Part shown: in pieces, positions 55,961 through 64,000 of the stretch
Layout: each line of letters starts with the position of its first letter
Position numbering within the stretch: position 1 is the first letter of the stretch
Notes under the pieces: generated by a model
Told to the model about the DNA's origin: nothing
Database searches by the model: none
The model's input: the letters and a program-made list of their open reading frames with translations, nothing else
Origin: Bactrocera neohumeralis
Lineage: Eukaryota > Arthropoda > Insecta > Diptera > Tephritidae
Direction of reading: 5' to 3'
Assembly (NCBI RefSeq): GCF_024586455.1
Contig: NW_026089624.1
Location: 13,607,341 to 13,671,340, forward strand
DNA length: 64,000 bases
Position numbers and translations under genes: made by a program

Positions 55961-56075
55961 TCGAAAACTAATAAAGAGCTATAACTAAGCAAGAAATTAA
56001 GATACAAAACTGTAATTTGCACAGGAAATTACAGTAGCAAAGGGCACCTATGGGCACAAAGTATTGAAAAAATTT

Positions 56076-56245
56076 GCGCAGCGCTTACGCGGTTATAGCC
56101 GAGATAACAACAGCGCCAGTCGATTCTTCTTTTCGTTATTTGACGCGTCTTGCTCCACCTGATCTCTCTAACTGAATGGAGGCCTTCCTCTTCCTCAGCT
56201 TCCACCGACGGGTACTGAACAGAAAACGTTCAAAGCTGGAGTGGA
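56076..56245 (-). mobile_element. RTE LINE 3' scrap
   Basis: GCGCTTACGCGGTTATAGCC and AACAACAGCGCCAGTCG match the RTE 3' coding end seen at 20948-20985 (CCGCTTACGCGATTATAGCC), followed by a degraded RPPLRW-like region. Confidence 0.78.
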
Positions 56246-56291
56246 GATAAAGCAGAACAAACGGCGCAGTTGTTGAGGCTTTTATAATAGA

Positions 56292-56556
56292 CTAGCTGAT
56301 TCGGCGAACTTGGTGCCGCCTAACAGTCAAAGAGTGTGATGTTACAGATAAGCAGAACTTTATGATTTTTTGAAAGCAATACAATGAATACATATAATGT
56401 TTATAGCGGCCCGGTACGTGTTTCACTACGTATGAAGTGAAATATTAAATCAAACTCATTTATAAAAAAAAAATATATATTTAATTATTTGCTAGCTATT
56501 CTTGAGTTATAAAGTCACAACGAAAAATGGCATTCATTTTTATATATGTATATAGA
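56292..56556 (-). mobile_element. Short non-autonomous Helitron (265 bp)
   Basis: On the minus strand it begins TCTATATACATATATAAAAA at 56556, preceded by A, and ends CTAG at 56292, followed by T. A GC-rich hairpin (GGCGGCACC...TTCGCC) lies 11-14 nt before CTAG. A|TC...CTRR|T with a 3' hairpin is the Helitron signature. It sits directly after the end of the helicase gene of the large Helitron. Confidence 0.75.
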
Positions 56557-56574
56557 TGCACTGCCGTTATGGCT

Positions 56575-58556
56575 TTATGTCAACTTCAATAAGCTTAATC
56601 CAAAACATTTGGATAAACAATAATTTTTCTTTTTCCATTTTGAGCATGAATAAACAAACGGCTGGGGGTACCGACTCTGGAACAGACAACATAAAGTTGG
56701 CCATGATTCCTCCAAATTCACGCCACAAACGTTAAGTGTTTGCCCTTGAGCTTTGTTGATGGACATCGCAAATGATAAACGCAAAGGATATTGTAATCGT
56801 TATTAATATTTCGCAATAATATAATCAAAGAACCCACTTTCAGATTCAAGCAATGCGGTGGCATACCAGCCGGTTCTAATGAATTCAAAAATTCAGTTGG
56901 ATAATTCATTGCCTCATCTTGATTCATAGCACTGTCAATTGATTTATATGTCGTGACTACGCCTGGGAGTTTTGCTTGAATTTGAAAATTAATGCATTGA
57001 TATGAATGTTCTTCGGTGCTAAAATGGCGCGTTCTGTCAACCAATCATGGTTTCTGTAATTCTGAAGAATATTTGGAAAAACACATTCAATCAATTCATC
57101 TATCGATTTCGTAATTGTACAAAAATTGTTCGGTACAGTGATCAATCCGTTGGTTCTGTCGATTTGTATTTTGCCATCACCAATTTGTAACAATTGTTCT
57201 GAAAACTCATGGGCAGCTGGATCATTTTGTAGGTGAATACGCATATTAATGTTCAGTGTCAATTTTTGTACATATCTCCAGAACTAATGACTTCAGACAG
57301 GCATTTATTTCATCAGCAGGAGTTGACCGAGGAATGACAGGCAATGTTTGTCGAAAATCCCCTGGCTGTAATATCAAAGCATCACCAAAAAGCTGTTGGT
57401 TATCACGTAAATCTTGCATTGTTCGATTAAATGCTTCTAATAATTTTTTATTCGCCATTGTACACTCATCCCATAAAATAAATGACGTTAATCGCAGAAC
57501 TTTTGCCATAGCAGAATTTCTTGAAATATTGCAAGTTGGAGTTTCAATCACCTGTATATTCAATGGCAATTTTAATGCAGAGTGTGCTGCCCGACCACCT
57601 TCTAATAATGTAGCAGCAATTCCCGAAGATGCAAGTGCCAATGTAATTTTCAGTTCCGATCGAATAGTGGCTAAAATCAGTGATATAACGAACGTTTTGC
57701 CTATACCACCAGGTGCATCCAAGAAATATAACCCACCTGCATTATTGGAAATGGCTTGCATGATTGTGTCATAGACATGTTTTTGCTGAATATTCATTTT
57801 GGTTATATTCGATTGTACAAATAAACGCAAATCATTAGAATTGAATTCCTGCTCACGTTGCAATTCACGATCAAACAGATTATGCATGTCACGATTTGGT
57901 ACGGTCATACCCAATTGTACTAATGTTTTATTTGCAATCCGTAGACATCTATCTTCAATTATTATCAAAGCTTCGTTGTACATTTCCAAAGTTATCAACA
58001 AATCAGGATTTCTTGCATGATGACGCATACGAATTAAAATATCTTCTGCAATATTATGTTTATATTTGTTCCATAATTCAAGTGTATTTGACGGCATACA
58101 TGTTGATAATATAACGGCAAACAGCATTCGTATTTGTTGAGGATGAGCCCAAATAGATGCATCATGAATTGTTGAATCGCAATGAGCGTCATCCTTCAAC
58201 AAATGCAAAAGTTGGCATGCTTCACGGTATGTTTCACACAAATGACCGTTGACTGTTCTCAATTCTTGAAATGATTTTGAGCCATTCACGTTAACTAATA
58301 ACAATCTCAAATAAAAACACTCAACATTGTTTGGATGTACTGTATATATTGCCAATTGCATCTGTTTGGAAAATGCCAGAATGCCCATGAACTGCTGTTC
58401 CTTGTTTACGTCTTTGAAATTTTTTCGGAGACACATTCCATGTGTAATACTGAGGCACTTATGAAAATATAACAAAGTTATCGCAAATGTATCAGTTTCG
58501 CATAATTTAAAAAAAGCTGTTAACGTAGTTGCTGGTGGTTGCGCTGCTCTTTCCAA
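56575..58556 (-). pseudogene. Helitron Pif1-like helicase domain
   Basis: A 436-codon block (58556-57246) has the Walker A motif DAPGGIGKTFV (about 57720-57690), IAATLLEGGRAAHSALKLPL, the Walker B LWDECTM, and GDFRQTLPVIPRST. It continues in other frames with RIHLQNDPAAHEFSEQLL (57240-57190), SLEPAGMPPHCLNLKVGSLI (about 56880-56820) and LSFAMSINKAQGQTLNVCGV (about 56780-56720), ending at TGA near 56577. Three frameshifts separate these pieces. The helicase is the standard partner of Rep in Helitrons. Confidence 0.87.
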
Positions 58557-58564
58557 TAAATTTG

Positions 58565-59710
58565 CTACATTAAAATAAACACGTTGGCCATTCTCAAGAA
58601 GTGAACAACCGCAGGATGTCTTTCGTGCATTGGAAACGACATAATCCTCCAGACAGCTTTATTGATACTAATATAGCGACCCATTTGATACTGAGTAATT
58701 TCATCATTTCTATTCTCATCAGCAACACCGAAAATAGCCATATCGCTCCCTTTATTTACATACTTGCAAATATATTTAATGGATTTGACAGAATTACAAT
58801 ATTCCACATTTATATGAGCGTTGAATATTTTCGATAATAATGGACAATACGGAACCACCCAACGATTATCAACTTCAACTTCCTGGTTATACATTCTAAT
58901 GGTTGCCGTTTTGCCATTATCATTAGGTGATCTACGTCGATACAACGGATATCCGTCATTGCCCGTTATTGCAAGTAAATATCGTTTCGGGAACCTCTTT
59001 TCATCAATCATACATGGTGAATTCATATTTAGTTCACCGCACGGTCCATGTATCATGTTTTTAACGACAACTTGAAATAACTCAGGATCAGCAGTGTGAT
59101 TAGGAATTTCAGCTCATATAAAGTTATCGATTTGATCCGGAGTTACTTTATGTACCAGCCAAATTAGTATATGTGCGTGCGCCAATCCCCTTTTCTGCCA
59201 TTTAATGGAGTACATATGGCAACGCACCTCCCCAAATACATATAATTTCGCAATTAAATCCATAATTGCTTTACATTTTTGCCGAAAAACACGCGCAGTA
59301 ATGTCATGACGATCGGTTGTCGACTGTCCTGCAAATAAATTGTTTTTAATGTCATCCCACTGCGGATTACATGTAAATGTAATGAACAGATCCGGTCGAC
59401 CGTATTTTCTTACATAACACATTGCGTCTTGTGCATATTCGTTCATATTCCGTGGGCTACCAATATACGAAGATGGCAATATAGTTAAACGTCCGATGTC
59501 ATTAATATTAGTATCATTCGCTATCGCATCTTGCAAATGAATATATTGTTCAGACCTTAATTTTGCATGGTTGAAACGAATAAAATTAAGACGTTCTGTT
59601 TCTATTTTAACGTACATATCAACGATGTACTGATGATATAGTTTACGACATCTCAAGATATAATTTTGTTCTTGTGGACGAACCATCAATCGATAAGAAT
59701 AAAAATTCAT
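58565..59710 (-). pseudogene. Helitron Rep (HUH, two-tyrosine) domain
   Basis: YGRPDLFITFTCNPQWDDI and KRGLAHAHILIWL (about 59195-59160) give the rolling-circle motifs; HAH is the HUH metal site. A TGA at about 59108-59110 interrupts, then the same frame continues with HGPCG, KRYPL-type sequence and KSIKYICKYVNKGSDM (about 58777-58730), whose two tyrosines are in the place of the catalytic pair. Rep nicks and joins single strands at the element ends in rolling-circle transposition. One nonsense codon makes this copy defective. Confidence 0.85.
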
Positions 59711-59807
59711 GGAACTAACTTTTTTTGTACATGTAGACCTTAAAATAAGTGGAAAATGTGACTTAAGAAATTTCTACAAATGATGAAATGTCAACACACT
59801 GAAAATA

Positions 59808-60245
59808 TTATTTACCTGTTCGTGGATCAATCATTGGTATATTTATATTATAGCCATCGTCACCTTTCCAATGCAATATTGGGTATTGTAATGCGTCGTA
59901 ACTACGATGAAGTTCCGAAACACGTTGCAATTGGTCATTTCTACGATGAAGTATAATATCACGCGATTGAAACTGATCACCACGAATTACAATTGCAACC
60001 TCATCAATTGTCGGTGCATTGAATCGCCTTTCATGCTCTCCAAAAGGTGTTCTATCAGCCCTTATTACGATTTCGTGATGATCAGAGGGCATACGATCGA
60101 GAGCAATTTTGAACAATTGAACTAATGCTTTATGCTGACGAAAAAACCTTTGTAGATCACAAATAATTTCTCGTCTGGTATTCAAAGCAATTGCACAACG
60201 TTGATCCAATTCACGATTTTCATCACCAATAAAATAAATTTGCAA
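59808..60245 (-). pseudogene. Helitron helitron-like N domain, second part
   Basis: Contains IYFIGDENRELDQR, HHEIVIRADRTPFGEHERRF, DEVAIVIRGDQF and YPILHWKGDDGYNINIPM, the region between the zinc box and Rep in Helitron proteins. It is out of frame with both neighbours. Confidence 0.78.
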
Positions 60246-60494
60246 ACATTGATAATCAGCGTCGGGGTACGGAATAACGAACCAGCTTGATGGTAAATTT
60301 GGCCCTGAATCTGCAACATGTATGCAATTTTAGGTATATGTTGCATAATAATTTTTAAAACTATAGAATACTTTTATGATTCAGATTGATTGGGACAATC
60401 TTGTTTAAGTATTTACCTTAAACGTCGGCATAAAATTATCTCTAATAATGTTAGTAGCAGAAAAAGAAGTCATTTGAAATACCGAATTGTATTG

Positions 60495-60887
60495 TTAAAT
60501 ATGACTCAAAAAGTGCTTCGAATTTTCAGAAGTCCCAAAAATTAATGAAGACAATGGTTCGGGTGGAGTTTCTAATGGTGGCAATCTCACTTTGCCATTA
60601 GCACAACACATGCCGGGCGTTTCACCTGGAAATTTAGCCGCATCACAATGTGGACATATTGCGTCCATTATTCCAATATATCCGTACATACTGTAATTAA
60701 TCTGACTGTTGTAATTAAAAGCAGCACGCATAATTTCAGGTACAACAGATCTATTTCGTGCATTACGTTCACGCCGCGATGCATTAGCTTGTGCTCGTTC
60801 ATCTGGAGTCTGTGATCGCCTTTGTAATGCCGTAGCATTTGCATGACCCGTCCGCGGACCTATATTTCCTCGTGTGGGTCGTGACAT
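60495..60887 (-). CDS. Helitron N-terminal domain
   Basis: ATG 60887 begins a basic segment (RRSQTPDERAQANASRRERN) followed by CPHCDAAKFPGETPGMCC, the zinc-binding box that starts Helitron replicase proteins, and GKVRLPPL. 130 codons to a stop at 60495. Confidence 0.8.
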   Translation of the reverse strand: MSRPTRGNIGPRTGHANATALQRRSQTPDERAQANASRRERNARNRSVVPEIMRAAFNYNSQINYSMYGYIGIMDAICPHCDAAKFPGETPGMCCANGKVRLPPLETPPEPLSSLIFGTSENSKHFLSHI

Positions 60888-61994
60888 TTTTCTTTCAATT
60901 AAAAAATAATAAATTAAATTAAAAAAAAGCCTACATTAATAGTGGTACACCATATGTTTTTTCAAATCAGGAAACACATACATTCGTGTAATTCACTTCA
61001 ACAGTTCAAAACTTACCGTGTTTTGCTCGGAAATTCGCTTTGCGCTATATTTATTTTTTCACAAATTCACACAAAGTTCAATAATTAAATCAATTAAAAA
61101 AAAAATATATAATAACTAATAATTTTGCACCGCGGTAATTTCGGACACTACTGAACGTGTGGGGCCAAAGAAAACGCTCCAGCGATGTTTACACTCCAAT
61201 GTCATATATTCTCTTAATTTGAATTTTCTTAATCCTAAGAGTCAAAGCTCCATATACCTACAAAAAACAAAATATTCGTGTATTTCTCTATGCAAAATAA
61301 ATGCACCGTCATATAGTTCGATGCCTTTTCAAACCCTACTTTGTTTGTCGATCTGCCTGCTACATACATGCCTACATGTTGATATAAATATAATGCAAGA
61401 AAGTTGTAGGTGGGAATAATAAGTATGGTAGTTAAGACGAAAGTTCATAAATTTTAAGAGCGAAAGAGCGTAGCTAAGTAGGTAACAAATCGTTTAGTAA
61501 ATGATTAAACTATTATTGATGTATGTATGTTAATATGAAAACGTATAATCCGCTGGCTAAGTGGGATGAATCTGACCAAACAAATGGGTTTTTGGTGTGT
61601 TTTTAAAATTAATTTCACCATACATTGAGCGCTTTTCAGCTTTCCAAGTAGGTAAATAAAAAAAAATGTAACATATGTGTGGTGAAATTTTTGAAACATT
61701 TTGGCCGATATCTCGAGACTCTAGTCACGGAGCGGCATCAAAAATACTCTATACTATAGAAATCATCAACAGCTTCCATTTGCTACCCATATTGTACAAA
61801 CACATCCTAGGGTTACCCGGGTCCACGTTTTGGCCTATTTCTCGAGACCCTGGTATCCGATTCTTAAAATTTCAAAACACAAACCATCTACTGAATAATC
61901 CAAACAAAGCCTAAAAATTGGGTTTGGATAGGTGAGCCCGTTCTTGAGTTATAAAGTCACAACGAAAAATGGCATTCATTTTTATATATATAGA

Positions 61995-62049
61995 TTGTAT
62001 CTGCTCGTATTTTTTATGGATTGAAGAAATCACATAGGAAGTTTTCTTT
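61995..62049. other. Short gap after the Helitron 5' end
   Basis: Nothing recognised. Confidence 0.4.
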
Positions 62050-63075
62050 GTTGGAAAACTCGCTTGGCATCTAACGGCTAAGAAAGGCCCTTCCCGATTC
62101 TGACGGTGCTTTTGGTGGTGCTCACCGTCAACATACGCAGCCGTATTATTTTTGTGGGCTTACCAAGTTTAGACATAGCGGTTGTGCTGTCGAAGGTGGC
62201 TTAAAATCGACGAAAATATGGTGTGTTTCGATTCTCCTTTCACGGGTCTTTTCCAAGATTTGGCGAATGGTGAATATCTGCTCAGTTGTTGAATTGCCAG
62301 CTAAAGCTAAACTGGCCTTCAGTCTTTCATACATTACAGTACAGCTCAGTAAGACCTTATATTCAATATTAAGAATGCTTATCCCATGGTAATTGGCGCA
62401 GATTGTAGAATTTTTTTGTGAATTGGGTAGAGCTCACTTAGGTTCCAATCATGGGGCATGCTTTCGTCCGACCATTTCTGTCAAAGATGCTGATTCATAC
62501 ACCTTATCAGTTCTTTACCGACGTATTTGAATAGCTCGGCCGGTAATCCATCTGCCCTGCCGCTTTTTTGTTCTACAGGCGGGTAATTGCTATTTGAACC
62601 TCATCATAGTAGGGCAATGGAACATCTATTCCATTATCAGAAATTGGGGAATCGGGTTCGCCACATCCAGATGTTACACTTTCACTGCCGTTCAGCAAGA
62701 TGTAGAAGTGTTCTCCCCATAATTTCAGTATGCTATGAACAACAACTACTAGCTCACCTCTGGGGGTCCTACAAGAGTATGCTCCGGTCTTGAAACCTTC
62801 AGTTCATCTCTCATATTTTCGTAGAATTTTCGAGCATTACCTCTGTCGGTCAGCTTCTTAATCTCTTTATACTCACACATTTGGGCCTTTTTCTTTTTTG
62901 TTTGTATGTGCGTCTCGCATCTCTCTTCAACTCTCGGTATTTATCCCATACCACCGACCCACCCAAGGTAAGCTGTCCGCTTTCTCTCCACTGCGACAAG
63001 ACAGTCATCATCGTACCAGCTGTTTTTTTACCTTCCCAAAACCCAATGGTTTCGCTTGCAGCTGTAAGTAAGGAG
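62050..63075 (-). pseudogene. Diverged RTE LINE fragment
   Basis: Minus strand: MYERLKASLALAGNSTTEQI, FTIRQILEKTRERRIETHH and FVDFK (62334-62170) match RTE1 (TIDQIFTTRQILEKTSERRI). Further right, KKLTDRGNARKFYENMRDEL (about 62870-62800) and a KREAR-like linker match the RTE linker. The sequence differs more from the other copies than they do from each other, so it is probably another RTE subfamily. Many frameshifts. Confidence 0.78.
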
Positions 63076-63450
63076 TTAGAAATTAGAGACCGGACATTCC
63101 AGGTTCATGCCCTTAACTCATAGTCCTTAATACGGTTGCTATGGTCGTCATCAAAAGTGGGGTCCTTCATCCGAGGCTTCCACATTTGCTCACATTTCCA
63201 GGATGCGTGACGAGAAGCAAGACTATACCCCATTCCACCTCCTTCATTACAATGAGAAAATAATAAATAATAGATAAGACAAAAACCACACCTACTTCCT
63301 ATATAACATAATTTTAAATTCAATCTGATTCTTTCAATTTCAAGTATACAAATCAAGAATTAATTATGTACTATATATAATCTTATATACATGTATGTAT
63401 ATCTTGATTGGATTCAGGTGACACAAACAGTCTTTAGGTAATCCAAAGGG
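63076..63450. other. Unassigned, possible LINE scrap
   Basis: Minus-strand GGCATGAACCTGGAATGTCC (about 63110-63090) resembles the RTE endonuclease start (GGCATGCACCTTGAATGTCC at 12159), but the order and neighbours do not extend it. Confidence 0.35.
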
Positions 63451-64000
63451 GTTTTCAATAGGGACGCTACCAAAGTAGATCAATAGGGACAGCAAACGAC
63501 GCCATATTTTTTCCCGCTCTTTTGATTTTTCTCTTCAGTAAAATTTTACCATTTCATTATGGAAAAACACTTACGATCCAGTCCAAATTATTAAAATTTA
63601 CTACACAAATTCGGACTTTAAGATCGGTTTTTCAATAAAAGATTTTTTAAATACAAGTAAAACAAAAACGATTTGGGATATCAATGAAAATCTTTATTAG
63701 TGTGAAAGTGCGTTCGTACGTACTCCATTGCATCCCGAAAAAATTACCTTTGGTGCCGTTTATGGGCCGGCATCATTGGGTCGTACTCTTCCGTGATGAT
63801 CAGCACCGGCACGTTACTGTAAATGGGAATCGCTACCGCTCAATGATAACCGAATATTTTTGGCCCGAATTGGATGATATGAACTTGGAAAATATGTGGT
63901 TCCAACAGGACGGCGCCACAAGACACACATCGAATGTCACAATCAATTTATTAAGTTTTTCACCAAGTTTGGTGAACGTGTTATCTCACAAAATGGCCCA
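63451..64000 (+). pseudogene. mariner-type DDE transposase, cut by window end
   Basis: TCAATAGGGAC occurs twice (63455-63465 and 63480-63490) in what should be the left terminal region. An ATG at 63560 starts a degraded N-terminus (YDPVQIIKIYYTNS in a shifted frame). Then HPEKITFGAVYGPASLGRTL, VTVNGNRYRSMITEYFWPEL, DDMNLENMWFQQDGATRHTS (catalytic aspartate in QQD) and FGERVISQNGP run to the window end. This belongs to the Tc1/mariner superfamily and differs from the three mariners above. Frameshifts near 63600-63690, near 63785 and near 63950 show decay. Confidence 0.82.

Larger units (their letters stand above)
56557..61994 (-). mobile_element. Rep/helicase Helitron, decayed
   Basis: The 5' end TCTATATATATAAAAATGAA at 61994, preceded by A, is followed on the minus strand by the N-terminal, Rep and Pif1-helicase blocks of an autonomous Helitron down to about 56577. 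No own 3' CTRR end can be placed before the short Helitron at 56556. At least four frameshifts and one stop codon are present. A doubled block, CGATATCTCGAGACTCTAG and CTATTTCTCGAGACCCTGG, lies at about 61705 and 61838 near the 5' end. Confidence 0.85.

Overview
This is eukaryotic genomic DNA, almost certainly from an insect and most likely a higher fly. It is AT-rich, nearly every open frame outside one large exon belongs to a transposable element, and the element set (errantivirus, copia, RTE, LOA and Jockey LINEs, mariner, piggyBac, Helitron) is typical of Diptera. A tephritid fruit fly is my best guess, but that is inference from repeat flavour.

The one clear host-gene feature is a giant internal exon on the + strand at 38975-45775 (6801 nt, phase 0 at both ends, 2267 uninterrupted codons). 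It has an AG acceptor, a GTAAGT donor, and a C-terminal end that resembles the Munc13/UNC-13 segment just before the C1 domain. I read it as the variable N-terminal region of a fly unc-13 gene. The flanking DNA, roughly 38 kb upstream and 18 kb downstream, would then be intron or intergenic DNA filled with repeats.

Layout: 1-5895 is a 5'-cut errantivirus-type Ty3/gypsy provirus (gag, pol, broken env, 3' LTR with a minisatellite). 6960-8320 is a decayed copia pol. 8321-11825 shows nothing recognisable. 11826-14991 is a MITE split by an RTE LINE with a 14-bp target duplication. 15750-18010 holds hairpins and a long foldback element with a satellite-like core. 20916-24880 is a head-to-head pair of RTE copies; the right one is split by a mariner (TA duplication) and a Jockey-type LINE (12-bp duplication). 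24892-25120 is a MITE and 25330-25605 a Helitron scrap. 26226-30210 is a minus-strand LOA-type LINE with tandem repeats at its 5' side. 30885-36243 has a Helitron remnant and several small inverted-repeat elements. 36960-38445 is a LINE RNase H scrap followed by a second deleted mariner. After the exon: repeat-family copies and a different mariner (45878-47885), a piggyBac-like element with 16-bp perfect termini and TTAA duplication split by a second LOA LINE (48361-51858), a second copy of the split MITE (52006-52252), a CR1/Jockey-like LINE (52990-54240), a dispersed repeat with three 151-bp units (54395-55160), a short Helitron beside a 5.4-kb Rep/helicase Helitron on the minus strand (56292-61994), a diverged RTE (62050-63075), and the start of another mariner-type transposase running off the window end.

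The elements do not work together as a pathway. Their value is stratigraphic: several nested insertions keep exact target duplications, so order of arrival and empty sites can be read directly. No tRNA, rRNA, CRISPR or bacterial-type signal was seen.
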